Assembly: GCA_014529385.2 (NCBI GenBank) | Contig: CM043942.1 | Span: forward strand, 18,739,991-18,803,990 | Length of the DNA: 64,000 nucleotides | From: Adiantum capillus-veneris | Lineage: Eukaryota; Streptophyta; Polypodiopsida; Polypodiales; Pteridaceae | Reading direction: 5' to 3' | Notes under the pieces: generated by a model | Seen by the model: the letters and a program-made list of their open reading frames with translations, nothing else | Told to the model about the DNA's origin: nothing | The model's database searches: none | Shown here: positions 43,101 to 55,424 of the stretch, one piece after another | Numbering within the stretch: the stretch's first letter is position 1 | How the letters are laid out: every line of letters starts with the position of its first letter | Program-made: the position numbers and the translations under genes

Positions 43101-43455
43101 GTGTGTGCATTTGGGGGATTTTCTCAATCTCCTTGAAAACCCTCAGCTAAGTAGTCACTTGGCTAGTTGAGACAAAAAATTAAAGATAAATAGAAATAAG
43201 AAAAAAATTTAAAAATATTATGATCCATAGTATTTCATTTTATAGATTTCCTAGTTTTTGTTTTTGGCATTGCACATAGACGTGTGTGCATCTGGGAGAT
43301 TTTCTCAATATCTACTTGAAAACCCTTCACTTGGCTAGATGAACCAAAAAATTAAAGATAAACAGAAATAAATAATGTATATATATATTATGATCCATTT
43401 GTGTATAAGTATTTCATCTTATAGAGAGCCCATATTTTTTTTTGGAGGACATTTA
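43101..43455. repeat. Tandem duplication, 181-bp unit
   Basis: GTGTGTGCATTTGGGGGATT at 43101 and GTGTGTGCATCTGGGAGATT at 43282; both contain TTAAAGATAAA and TATTATGATCCAT. Confidence 0.9.
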
Positions 43456-43629
43456 TTTAAGTAGCTACACATAGGTGTGCATTATTTTTGGCCTAAGTAT
43501 GCCAGTTACATTGAGTCACGGCTTGCATTGAGATACTTAAAAATTTGAATGAATCTTTGAGCAACTTGTCAATTCACCTTGCACAAGTTGTAGGCCCAAA
43601 AGGACAAGCAAAAATGTCAGGGAAATGAG

Positions 43630-44165
43630 AGCCATGACCTAAGCATGTATTGCAGTGTTGGAATTATGAGGAATCTTGACATGGAATGTATAATCATCCT
43701 TGGACCCATGGGGAGCCAGGAAGGCCTAACTTGAACTACCTAGTGTTGAATGCAGGTGAAGGAACTAGTCAACAACCGATGCTTTTGCAAAGACCAAATG
43801 AAACAAAACCACCTCCACAAGGAGTAGAAGGAGTTCCACCTTTGTCGGTGGATCCAAATGTGCATGTAGTAGAGGTGACCAAAGCAAATGAGGTTAACAT
43901 GGAAGCAAATGGCATCAACAGAAAGGGGAAGGAGAAATGAGGAGACCAAGAAAGCTAAGAGGTTCCAATTTTGCATCAACTTTCAAATGTCCTTCTTGGA
44001 TATATTATGGCTCCATTCAATCTTATGGAAGATATGAGAGGTAAGGGTCTTGATATTTTGTGGCTTCAATTTTTTGCATTGTGTCCACAAGTTAGAAGGG
44101 ATTTATTGAAATGTCCCAAATCCCCAAGCTCTAAGGTTGGGATAGGGTCCTTGATAGATCTCTAG
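43630..44165 (+). pseudogene. Ty3/gypsy gag-protease boundary fragment
   Basis: A knuckle-like CWNYEES, stop, HGMYNHPW (about 43655-43700) leads into GEPGRPNLNYLVLNAG and a Pro-rich linker ending NGINRKGKEK at 43940. It continues past two stops to APFNLMEDMRGKGLDILWLQFFALCP (about 44010-44085), which matches the helix-rich stretch preceding the protease in gypsy elements. The knuckle has lost one Cys. No protease active site follows. The remnant is isolated, with no LTR nearby. Confidence 0.6.
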
Positions 44166-45270
44166 GCCTAACAAAAAATTAGAATCTCTAAGTAAGAAAA
44201 ATCCAGGGAACAAGTCCCCGAGGGACCCATCTTTCAAAAATACTATAACATGTGCATTCTTCAATAGGTAATTTTAAACCCCCTCTACACACAATTTTCA
44301 TCATGAATTAAAAGACCCTTCTTTCTTCATAAACCTGTAACATTTTTTCAATTTTCTATTTTTAAACCCCTCTTGTAAATGTAATTTTGCAATTCTTTGA
44401 TATATTAAAAACCCCTCCGAGTGAACTCATGTTCTACACTTACATATTTTGAGATGGAGCCCCTGAGAACAGGTCTTTACCATTGGCAATGGCTTGGGAC
44501 TATAGCCCTAAACAAAGAACTAATCCTGTCTCGCAGGGAAAATCGGGACAAAATCTAAAATAACTAAAAAAAAATACATTGTATAACCTTTACAAATGGG
44601 CTAAGGAATCCTCTTCGAGTGTGTTATTCCCTCTACGTGAGTGATGGCATAGCCATTGGTGGACTCTTGTTTCATTGAAGAAGTTTACTAAATGTTTATA
44701 CGCGGGGATGAACTAATCTGGTCCACTCATCCATGATCAACAACCTTAGTTGATCTCCACTTACCACTCCCACACTCACACATGCTTTACTTTATAATAA
44801 CTATCACATTCTTTTTTACACTTAAAATAATGGTTCCTAGTAACAAAGATTTTTTCAAATAAAGCATTGAAGGCAACATTGAAAAGCATTCTTTGTCAAA
44901 CAAACATCTTTGAACTTAAGACAAGGTACTGTCAACCACAACATTGACCATATTAACCATGATCAATACTCTTCTTGTCTCAAGATCACCAAGGGTGAAA
45001 AATGGCACCCATTTCTTATTCAAATTTGCAATGGAAGACCCAAAAGTTTGGGGCACCCATATGCCAAACCAGTTTTCCATACAACCATCGGCTCCCCTAG
45101 GATAAGAAAACAATATCTTAACTTATGTAGAAACATAAAGACATGAACAAAATAGAAACTCGTCGCTCATGGGGGTGGCTAACTTAAAAGTGGAATTATA
45201 GCCATCATCATTCATCACCTGAAGTGAAAATATACCAAAGAATCAAAGGTGTATTTGGAGACAAGATGTC
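44166..45270. other. No supported gene
   Basis: AT-rich with stops. Frames at 44910-45146 (+) and 45113-44916 (-) overlap on opposite strands and neither resembles a known protein. Confidence 0.4.
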
Positions 45271-45274
45271 TTAA

Positions 45275-46059
45275 CACTAGTCTTGTAATGAGCCACAAAA
45301 CTGGCTGAAGCTACTCCCGGGGTCTTCACCAAGGATTATCGTATGATGTCACGTGAGTGTACAATAGGGGGGGTTTATAAGGCCAAAAAGGTAGATTTTA
45401 CAAAGGAAGGTCCCGTATATAGAGGGTAAAATGGCAGTTTTGGTGCACGCAGGTAACGTCTTCCTAGTACTTCTAGTGAATCCCCCGGGAAGCTACTAAA
45501 GTGGCACAGGTCAGTATTTTAGTAAACAAGCCATAACTTTTGTATACCGCATCAAATTTGGTGAAACTTCTTAAGCAAAGGTTAGATACACAACACAAGC
45601 TTCCAAACTCAAATTCTCCATAAAAGTGTCAAAAATATAAAAATTGTTTTTAAAAAATGAGCAAAATTTATGAAAAACTGCACCATACTACCTAGATTTG
45701 ATGAGTACTAGAAGTTGCCAGTCTTTATAAATAGGTCATAAAAGCTTCATGACTCTACTACATACCTACAAAGGATTTTTTCAAAGAAGTTTGGGTGTGC
45801 TTTGAAAATATTTGATCCAATTTTGAGAGAAAATTGGAAAAAAACATCCGTCTTACCAAAGTAGTCCTTGAAGTTGACCATGAGAAGAGACCCTTAGCTA
45901 TTTGTTTAGCTTTGTAGTATTTTTTATCAACTTATGATGAGTGTTGGGCGTACTTGCCCCAAACCATATTTTAATTGGAAATTTTTTGTAGTGTCAAAAT
46001 AGTTTTGTACAAATGTCTCTCAAAGCCACAAAAGTGGCTATTTTTTTATAGGACTAGTG
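45275..46059. mobile_element. MITE family T, copy A (interrupted)
   Basis: Terminal inverted repeats CACTAGTCTTGTAATG / TATAGGACTAGTG; TTAA flanks both ends (45271-45274, 46060-46063). Internal palindromes AGCCACAAAAGTGGCT occur near the right end. Without the nested 173-bp element and its 9-bp duplication the length is 603 bp, against 601 bp for copy B at 57313. TTAA on both sides of both copies suggests a 4-bp TTAA duplication. Confidence 0.85.
45316..45488. mobile_element. Nested 173-bp MITE with 9-bp duplication
   Basis: GAAGCTACT occurs at 45307-45315 and 45489-45497. Between them a GC-richer 173-bp sequence starts CCCGGGGTCTTCAC and ends GTGAATCCCCCGG, imperfect inverted repeats. Copy B of the host MITE has the uninterrupted site. 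A 9-bp duplication is typical of Mutator-type elements, but the short inverted repeats leave the superfamily open. Confidence 0.85.
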
Positions 46060-46063
46060 TTAA

Positions 46064-46609
46064 TGATTTCTTTCTTAGTTTAACAATCAAATGCACGAGG
46101 TTTCTTGGAAGGTGTCCTTCCTTCTCAACCAATTTAATATTTCCTAAGTACCTATCTATTCCTCAATGGATGCAATGTTATAGCTTTAAAAGTATTTATG
46201 CTACTTATAAACTTATTTTATAACCAGGACCCACCTAGCCTGGGACTGGTCCGGAATCTGCTAAGGCTTGAGTTCACGAACACTCGTCCGTCCGAATGCT
46301 ACTCAGATCAGCCTCATGATCATGAGCAGCCTTGGGCATTTTGGTGGTGGTATCATCCTCCATTTGTTGATTTGGACGAGTCCTTTTGGGGAGCATATTC
46401 TTTATTCTTATAAAAGGATGCTTAACTATTAGGTATAGTATCAAAATTGAAACTTACCATAAGATTTTCCACAAGGTATTTTTACCAATTACTTTAATCC
46501 ATTTTTTCAAGAATCTAGGTCTTTTATTATTAAATTATAGTATTATAGGTAGTTTCTTTTTGTGTGATATTAATATCATGGGTTTCTAATATCTTAATTT
46601 AGCTATAGG
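46064..46609. other. No gene; small GC-richer island
   Basis: 46224-46400 is markedly GC-richer than its surroundings, open in a frame reading HDHEQPWAFWWWYHPPFVDLDE. Unassigned; could be an insertion remnant. Confidence 0.35.
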
Positions 46610-47080
46610 AGCTCACACCCATTTTGAAGAGTTAATCTGCTAATTTTTTCCTTTGAATTATCGCCAAAAATAGTGATTTTTTGACATGGTAGTTTCCTAG
46701 CAAATTATCTAAGCAATATATTTTCATCCTAGCTTCTTCATTGTGTATTTAAGTTCTAATAATTATCCTATAAGTTTTTGAATCAATGTCCTAAAATTTT
46801 CCTTTTAATTATAGTTAAAGTAAGACATTTTTTACATAATAATTAGTAGAGCTAAATATTTGACTAAGATATATCTATCCCAACTTCCTTATAGTATATT
46901 ATAGCTAAAAATTAAAAGGTATTCCTAATGGCTTCAAAAATAAATAAAAGGTGCTCCTAAATAAAAGATTCCTTTCAAAAACAAAAAAACGATGCATTAA
47001 TCTATAGCACGTAAGGATAGGCAATGACAAACAAAGCACATAGATTTGCAACAATGTTACCTCAGAAAGATGAATACAAT

Positions 47081-47140
<60 letters not shown>

Positions 47141-48560
47141 GTTAAAGAGAACTTAGAAGAATACGCTCAAGGAAAAATAAAAGAGCAAAGAAACACCTAT
47201 CTATATGGACACAAAAGGTCTTTTGACTTTCCATATTAATTTGTGTTTTGACTTTCCACCTTCATTCGTCTTTTGACTTTCCACCTTCATCTATCTTTTC
47301 ATTTCCTAAACTCACCCTTCACTTATACACTTAATATGTTTTGAAAGGATTTTTATTTTTTTGAGATTGAAGAGACCTAATAGCTTTGAAAATTACCTTT
47401 ATAAGTTTCTAAACTAATTTACTAATTATTACCTTCTTTAATTTTTTGTTAAAAATAGAGGATTGAGATTATAGCAATTAGTAGAACTAATTTCACACTA
47501 CGATACTCTTATCAAGGATTTTTAACGATGTATTCTAGATTATATTATAACTTTACAAGTTAATTTATTGATTATCTTCATTAATTTTTTGCTAAAAACA
47601 CAGTATTTGGGTCATAACAATTAGCAAAATTAACTTTCTCATTAAGTTATTCTTACCACTAATTTTTAACAATGTATTCTAACACTAAATATTATCTAAT
47701 AGGTTTCTAGGATAATTTGCTAGTTATCTCATTTAATTTTTTGCTCAAAATAGAGAATTTAGGACTTAATAATTAGTAATTATCTGATCAAGATATTTTT
47801 ATCACAAGTTTTTAGCAATGTATTATCTTTTAAAATTATCTTATACTTTTTAAAGTTAATTGACTGGTTATCACTGTCTTTAATTTTCTATGAAAGATAT
47901 AGAATTTAGGATTTAGTAATGAGTGAAACTAATTATCTCATTAAGATATTTTTATCATTGGTTTTTAACAATGTATTATATCTCTACAAATTATTTTATA
48001 AGTTTCTACATTAATTTACTAATTATTCCCTTTAATTTATTGCTAAAAATAGAGAAATTAGAAGTTGGAAATTAGTGAAACTAATTATCTCATTAAGTTA
48101 TTTTTATCACAGGTTGCTAACAATGTAATCTAGCTCTAAAAATTATCTTATAAGTTTCTAAGTTAGCTTATTAATTATTCCCTTTAATGTTTTGCTAAAA
48201 ATAGATAATTTAGAATCTATTAACTAAAAAAACTCATCAACTAATTTTGAGATAATGTCCATGACTAGTTAGCATTGTATAACTTCTTTGATAATTTTAT
48301 GATTTTTTAATCTATATTTCTAATTTTCTCATTGGTTATATGTTAAAAATAAAATAAAATTGCTTTGAAAAATACCAAAATTAGATAGAAACTTTTGATA
48401 TAATTTCCATAGATTTTAATAGTGTGTAATATCTCTAAAATCAATTCTCAATTATCTAAATTTATTTGATATCTTTTTTCTTAATTAAGTTAAAATTAGA
48501 CAATTTTAATCCTAATATATACTAGTAATTAATTAATTATCGTTCCTAATTAAAAAATTA
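46610..48560. repeat. AT-rich satellite-like array, about 150-bp unit
   Basis: A landmark close to TTTTTAACAATGTATT recurs at 47517, 47661, 47806, 47960, 48111, 48260 and 48411, giving spacings of 143-154 bp. Units share TTTAATTTTTTGCTAAAAATAG and AAACTAATTATCTCATTAAG. One or two diverged units also lie at 46700-46910, before an interruption with a GA tract. No coding capacity. Confidence 0.85.
47084..47137. repeat. (AG)n microsatellite
   Basis: About 27 AG units within the segment that interrupts the satellite array. Confidence 0.98.
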
Positions 48561-49351
48561 GTATTTATCAATTTAATTATGTATAACAAAATAATAGAAA
48601 GAGATCAATCGTTCTTAATTAATAATAAACTTGCAAAAAAATACAACAAAATTAATATTCTTTTCACTAATCTAACATAATTAGGGTTAATTACCTTGAT
48701 TAATCACTTAGAGTTGTTGCTATCTTTTGGATAGACTCTCTCTAGGCTAGAGGGAAGTTTCGAGGGTCTCCGAGTCAGAGGAAAAATGTGAAGACTAGGG
48801 GGCTAGTTATAGTTTTTTTGGCAAACATTTAGCAATTCCCAAATCTCCTAGCATGCCCCTAGCTCAAGGAAGAGCCCCTTGCTACTATTTCAGCCTCTAA
48901 CAGGTCTAGAATATCTCCCCTAGCACTTGTGCAGCTTGATTTTTCAAATCTTCTGACCAGTTCATTTTACTATTTCAACTAGAAATATATAACTCATGTG
49001 ACAAAATATATGGTGCCATGTGAAAAGCCCATGTGATGTAATAATTGTTAGAGGTTTCCAATTATCTATTTTATTAAAGTGGTAGTGCAAGCTTTCGGCA
49101 AGGATTTGGGAGTCAATTTTGATATGAATTCGACTCAATTTTTTTTGGCTGAAGTAAAGTTGTGCTTTACTTCTGGCTAAAGTAAAGTTGTGCTTAATAT
49201 TCCAAAAATACCAAATACGGCTATTTTTAGTGAAATTTTTATCGGCTTTCAAATTCAAGACTCTTTAATTAGCTTTGTACACCATTTCTTTATTGCAAAA
49301 AAATGAAAACCTTACAATCACTCCAACTTAAGAGCTTGAGATGTCCTCATC

Positions 49352-50000
49352 TCAATCGAAGTTGAGAAAATCCTTGAAAAGAGAGACTTCATCTTCCCAA
49401 GTAGCATCTTCCGTGGGATAGAGTTTCCATTTTACTAGATGTTTTCTGATTTCTCTATTTCTAAGAGTTCTTTCTCTAGTTTTGAGGATACACTCTGGTT
49501 GGAGTTCAAGTACTCCTTGCCTTTACAGTTTTCATTACTATATGTTTATCATCTAAAGCTTGATTGAAATTTGGGATGTAAGGATTCAAAAGATTGATAT
49601 GGAATACGTCATGAATCTTGATGTGTTCGAGTAGTATCAATTTATAAGCTTGATCGCTGAGTACTTTGATTACTTCATAGGAACCACAGTACCTAGGGCT
49701 GAGCTTGATTACTTCATAGGGACCACAATACCTAGGGCTGAGCTTTTTGAATTTCCCTAAGGACATATTGCTTCATAGGGACCACAATACCTAGGGCTGA
49801 GCTTGATTACTTCATAGGAACCACGATACCTAGGGCTGAGCTTTTTGAATTTCCCTAAGGACGGATTGCTTCTTTGTGGTCGGACTCGAAGAAATACTTT
49901 ATCACCTTGCTTAAAAATCCGGTTAGATTGTTTTTGACTTTTGATGATCTTTAGCAACTTGAATGTCTCGTCATATGGCCTTTGTTTGTGCATCTATCTC
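49352..50000 (-). pseudogene. Chromovirus integrase C-terminus and chromodomain
   Basis: Reading down from 50000: RPYDETFKLLKIIKSQKQSNRIFKQGDKVFLRVRP, GKFKKLSPRYRGSYEVIK, YKLILLEHIKIHDVFHINLLNPYIP, then, after stops, ECILKTRERTLRNREIRKHL and VKWKLYPTEDATWEDE, a chromodomain ending at the TGA (49352-49354). A block coding KLSPRYCGPYEVI is repeated four times at 49660-49860. This domain reads histone marks in Ty3/gypsy chromoviruses and guides integration. A purine-rich GTTGGAGTGAT and TGTAAGG at 49316 may mark the 3' LTR start. RT and core integrase are missing. Confidence 0.85.
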
Positions 50001-50389
50001 TTCTAACATTCTCTTTGAAGCTTCTACCCTTATAGTGGGATAAAAATTCAAAGGTGATATACACTCAATGTAAGATTTCCAGCTGCTAAAACTAAGAGAA
50101 AAGGTACAAGCTTAATTAAACAAATTTGATTTTTTACAATTCAATGAGAACTTGCCCAATTATAGCAAAGGTTGGTATTTTTGGAATCTTAAGCACGACA
50201 ATACTATAGTAAAGAATTTTCAAAACTGAATTTCAATAAAATCCAACCTTGTTATAGCCCCTAGAAGTTTTCACAGATATGTTAACTTGCTAAAATAACT
50301 GAAAGGTTTTGGTAATCATTAAAGCTTTTTTGATCAATTTTCATTATCATTTAAGCAAAAATTGACCATTTTCAACCTTAAAAATGATG

Positions 50390-50870
50390 GAAAATTTAGT
50401 AAAGTAACTTAATAAACCACAAGATAATTATTAATGATATACTTAAGTGTAAATAAACCGTGATAATTATCACATAGTTATGTAATCAATTTTACTGATT
50501 ATCTTAGCCTAAAAATCTTATTTTTGGTTGAAATTTAATCAAGATAATTAGTAGATATGATTAAAAGTTAATGATATATTTATCAAAGAAATATCTAAGT
50601 ATACATAGCTCGAGATAATTAGCTCATAATCACTTAATTAGTTTAAGTAATTATCTTAGTCTAAAAACCCTATTTTTGACTAAAATTTAATCAAGAAAGT
50701 TAGTAGACATGATTAAAAGTTGATGAGATATTTATCAAAGAAATATCTAAATGTAAATAACTTGAGAAAGTTATCTCATAATGACTTAATTAGTTTTTAA
50801 GTAATTATATTAGCCAAAAAATCTTGTTTTTGTCTTAAAATTAATGGAAAAAATAGTTAATCCATTTAGA
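50390..50870. repeat. Second satellite-like array, inverted
   Basis: About three units; TTTATCAAAGAAATATCTAA occurs at 50579 and 50731, 152 bp apart. On the reverse strand the units share CAAAAATAGGG, TAATTACTTAAACTAATTA and TTTGATAAATAT with the array at 46610-48560, so the two are in opposite orientation around the chromovirus fragment. Confidence 0.75.
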
Positions 50871-50884
50871 AAAATTTAAGATAA

Positions 50885-53800
50885 TTAGTGGAGATATATA
50901 GTGTTGGCACATAAGCCAAGCTGATCTCTACTGCTGAGAGCCTCTCCCTGACATAGTGGTAATATGTGCTTTGTGCGAGCATGAAAAATTGGGTTCCTCG
51001 AAACTGCCAATGCACTTTGACTGTTAGTGTAGATAGTGTTGGCAATGTCCAGTCCAACACCCAAATCATCCATAAGGCATCTGAGCCATACACACTCAAT
51101 CGTAGCTGTGAAGACTGCCCTGTACTCAGTCTCACAACTGGAAGTGGCCACAGTAGGTTGCTTCTTGCTCAACCATGATATGCATGAGCTGCCAAGCATG
51201 AAACAAAAACCAATTGTGGACTTGCGTGTAAAAACAACCATCCCAATCTGAGTCCAAAAAAGAATGTAAGTCTGGTGGCAATGGTGGAAAATATCCCCCC
51301 TTGGGATAAAACAAGCCAATATGTAAAGTGCCACTCAACTAGTGGAAAATCCTCTTGACAGCCTGCCAATGCTTAGACCCTGGGATATGCATAAATCTAA
51401 TGACTTGTGAGAATGAAAATTGACTATCTGGCCTTGTGTTGCATACATAAATGAGGAATTCAATAGCAGTTTGTTAATGCGTGACATTTGCAGGATCACC
51501 AGCGTCATGAAGACTCAATTTCAAACCTATTTCCATGGGAGTGGCAATAGGTTTGCAATCCTCAAGTCCAAACTTACATAGCAATGTCTCTATGAAACTT
51601 TTTTAACACAAGGCAATACCACCATCACACTGCTTAAACTGTATACCCAAGTAATGATGCAACAACCCCAGGTCTTTCATCTTGAAATTAGCGTTCAAAT
51701 CATCCTTAATTCAGAAATATGTCTCTCATTTGGTCCAGTGATCAACAAATCATCCACATAAAGAACCACAATGAGAAGTACATCACCCTCACACTTTACA
51801 TATAATGTGCTTTCTGTTGGACTTTTACGAAAGCCTCGTTTTACGAAATGAGTGTCAGCCTTCTCATACCAAGCATGAGGAGATTGCTTCAACCCATACA
51901 AAGCTTTCTTACATCTATACACTTTATCCTCTTGTCCTTTCTTGAGAAAACCGCGAGGCTGCGTTACATAAACTTCCTCAAATATGTCACCATTCAAGAA
52001 AGCAATAACAATGTCGGATTGATGTACATCCCAACCAAAATGAGTTGTCAATGCACATAGAAAATTCACAGTAGTCATATGACAAGTGGCAGCAAAAGTC
52101 TCTTCATAATGTATGCCTTTTTTCTATGCATAACCTTTTGCAACAAGTTGAGCCTTATGGCGATCAATCTCACCATCCAGCTTGTGTTTCAACTTGTAAA
52201 CCCACTTCGTACCAGCGGTCTTTTTTCCAAAAGGAAAATCACATAAAGTCCATGTGTCATTTTCTATAAGTGCATCATATTCTGATTGCATGGTAGCCAT
52301 CCAATTTTTTGAATTATGTGCTTCATCAAAAGATAGAGGTTCCTCAACATCATGTAAGCTAGACACATCCAAAGCATAACAAGCTGATGCATAAGATGCA
52401 TGTCAAGAACCTGAATGAGTATAAATAGACAAAGGTGCATCCAATTTACTGTCAGGCAAAGTATGCACCAGCCATTTAGGCATACCTCTAGCCTACTCAT
52501 TTTCAACCCTTTCCTCATCAAGAACATCATGTACATCTGCATCAGTAATAGGCTGATCTGTAACATTTTTAGACACCCCCATAGGCTATACATTTGCCTC
52601 ATTGGATTTACATTTGAACTTCCACCACTAAAAAGAGGCAACAAAGCTTCATAAATGTTATGTGAGCTTACATTACTGTCTCTAGTACATGATAGCTAGG
52701 GCTAAACAGAATCTTCTACAAACACAACATCCTGTGAAACCAGAATATGCTTTTTTTGCGGATTATACAACCTGTAAACTTTGCTTTCAACACTATAACT
52801 AACAAAAATACATTTGATAGCCTTATCATCCAAATTTCTGGGCTGTGTTTGTGGAAGCAAAGCATATGTCAAACAACCAAAAACACGCATGTGCTCAATA
52901 GAAGGCTATCTATCATGACATGCTTCATATGGAGTCATAGATTGCAAAGCTTTCATAGGACACCTGTTAAGTACATAAGGGGCACACATGATGGCCTCAA
53001 GCCAAAATGAATGCAGAAAAGCTTGACTTTTGACCATACATCGTTCCATTTCCAGAAGTGACATGTTTTTCCTCTCAGCAACACCATTTTTGTGAGGCGT
53101 ATAAGGCATTGTACATTGGTGTTTTATCCCACAATCAGCCATAAATGCATTAAATGCATGAGACATATACACCCCCCCCTCGATCGGAACGAAGGGTGCC
53201 CATAGTACATTTTGAGACATTTTCAGCAATAGCCAATAATTGTTTAAAGCACATAAATAGTTTGTACTTTGCTTGAAGAGGATATACCCATGCATATCTA
53301 GAGTAATCATCAATGAAAGTCATGAAGTAAAGGTAATTACCCAAGGACAGAGTTTGCATGGGCCCAAAAACATCACTATGCACAAGCTGCAACTTGCATG
53401 TGGCCCTTACTGAACCATCCTTTGGAGACTTAGAACACTGCATCTTACCCAAAATACAGCCTTCACAGACATGTTTGACAGGTGCCGCCTGTCAAAGAAG
53501 CAACCATAGCAATTTTTTCCAAATGCAGCAAACTGGTAAATTTTAGATGACCAAAACATGCATGCCAAAGTTTTACATCTGAAATAGCCTTTGAATCCAC
53601 AACTACATTTGTGAAATTTTGCCCACACTTGTCATACAAAGTGATCTTATACAGCCCATGCCATAAAATGCCAGATGCAAAAATTTCATCACCAAAATTG
53701 AGATCATGGACTGTACATCTGTCATCCACAAATTTGACTACAAGACCAAGTCTAGCAAGTGCAGATATAGACAAAAGATTCTTCTTGATCCCAAGTACAT

Positions 53801-54027
53801 AAAGTGCATCAACAAATGTGAAAGAACTGCTTTGCACCAGTAAGAAAAATCTTTCCAACTCCTTGAACCAGATAAGAGGCATTGTTGGCACAAGTAACCG
53901 AATTCCCATGAGGGACGGACTCAAGCGATGTGAACAAATCACGATGTGAGGTAATGTGCTTTGTAGCACCACTATCAAAATACCACACATGAATCTGTAG
54001 GAACTCACATGCATGCATCATGGACAA
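50885..54027 (-). pseudogene. Copia pol: protease, integrase, RT, RNase H
   Basis: Protease VWYFDSGATKHITSHRD at about 53980-53930. GAG-pre-integrase LWHACFGHLKFTSL near 53565. Integrase: LVHSDVFGP, FIDDYSRYAWV, TLRSDRGG and NGVAERKN carry the D, D and E residues (53390-53045). RT: KTAGTKWVYKLKHKLDG, WDVHQSDIVIAFLNGD, KALYGLKQSPHAWY and VLYVDDLLITG, an intact YVDD box (52230-51740). RNase H: STIGFCFMLGSSCISWLSKKQ, ATSSCETEYRA and HARTKHI (51250-50930). About ten stops or shifts interrupt the frames, so it is inactive. Confidence 0.93.
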
Positions 54028-54186
54028 CAGGATTATAATTGCACTCTACACTAAAAGTCCATTCTGTATCAACATCAGCATCACAATCTCCTTTCACAAA
54101 AGACTCAACAATAGCTGCATTTGTAGTGGAACCAGCATTAGTAGTGGAACCAACCTCTTTCTTCTTAGGCTCTTTGGCCTTCAACC

Positions 54187-55075
54187 TAGTTCACTGCTTG
54201 ATCAAGTGATCATTAGCTTTACAATAATGGCAACGTATCTTCTTTTTTCCCTTATCACCAAAATTCCCAGACGAATTTTTTCCAGCAGAAGCATTAGGAA
54301 CGGGTGATTTTCCACTAGTAGAAGAACCATTAGAAGTGGCTACATTACTGTTACCACCTTTTCTTTGAGCAACAATAAAGGCCTACTAAACTGCACGTTG
54401 TCTAGTCCTTTTTTTTAAAAAAAGTGACTCTTGCAATAGCAATGAGTGCATAATGCATCAAACCTAACAACTTCAGGATTTCCTTGGGTCATAAGTCTCC
54501 AAGTACTAGCAAAAGTCTGGTAAGAACGTGGCAAGGCATCAAGAATAGTCTGCAGAAGGGAACTCTCTAAAATGACTTCACCTGTAGAAATAAGTTGCTC
54601 GTTGATGTCCTTGACACCAGCAAGGAAAGTGTCCATATCATCTTCCTTATGCATAGACTTCGACTCAAGCTCTTTACACAGCAATGCAAGTTTTGCCTCA
54701 TTGTAACTTGCATAAAGACCACCCAGAATATCACAAGCCTGTTTGGCAGATTTTGTTGAACAAATATGAGGAGTAATAGTGTGCGTCACAGACAACACAA
54801 TCAATGCATGAGCTTGTGCATATTTTACATGCCAATGACCTTGTTCTGTTGTAGGCAAAACAACTCTAACAGCAACAATCCTTGTAGCAAGACGGCCTGC
54901 AACATCCTCAACATTGCCTACATCCTCAAAACCAAGATGTACATCAATGCCATGCACAATATTCCAGACACCCTTTGACACAAGAACATGTTGCATCATA
55001 TAAGCCCACATAGGGTAAATGTCCCCATCCAATCTGTCTTCAGCAGCAAACTTCTTGATTTGGGTTGTCTGCCAT
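54187..55075 (-). pseudogene. Copia gag with broken zinc knuckle
   Basis: ATG at 55075 (MADNPNQ), an early shift, then an open frame down to 54415: KKFAAEDRLDGDIYPMWAYM, ITPHICSTKSAKQACDILGGLYASYNEAK, DTFLAGVKDINEQL and LLQTILDALPRSYQTF. After a shift the knuckle CHYCKANDHLIKQ ends in TGA, where the last Cys codon TGC is expected (about 54194). It then continues TRLKAKEPKKKEVGS. The gag is of the UBN2 capsid type. Confidence 0.88.
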
Positions 55076-55424
55076 GGCGAATGCCTGCTCTCGATGTGAA
55101 AACTACCCAAAAAGAGGAGAAACAAATTAGGAACAACATGTGCTATATAGCACAAACCACAGAAGACTGTAAGGAACCTGTTATGCAAAAAACGGCACTA
55201 ACATAAATTTTGCAAAAAATGACAAAATAGCTTGTGCAGCACTCACTGCCTATAGTGGAAATGGAGGCCAAAATGAGCCCGAATCAAAACTTTGAGTACA
55301 CCAAGCTCTACAAGATCTCCCATAATATTTGTCGTCCTGTGCACGCTCGCCAAAGCTCATTGAAATTGGATAAAGTGAGCAGGCATGTGCTGGAGCTACT
55401 GGCGACTAGGCCGAGAAGACGCAA

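Noticed and set aside
45271-46063. CACTA superfamily assignment for MITE family T
   Set aside because: Ends begin CACTA but flanks are TTAA at both sides of both copies, not a 3-bp duplication, and the known longer CACTA inverted repeats are missing.
46224-46400. Small conserved gene exon with Trp-rich motif
   Set aside because: Short, no splice sites or start, and no recognised domain; kept only as a composition anomaly.
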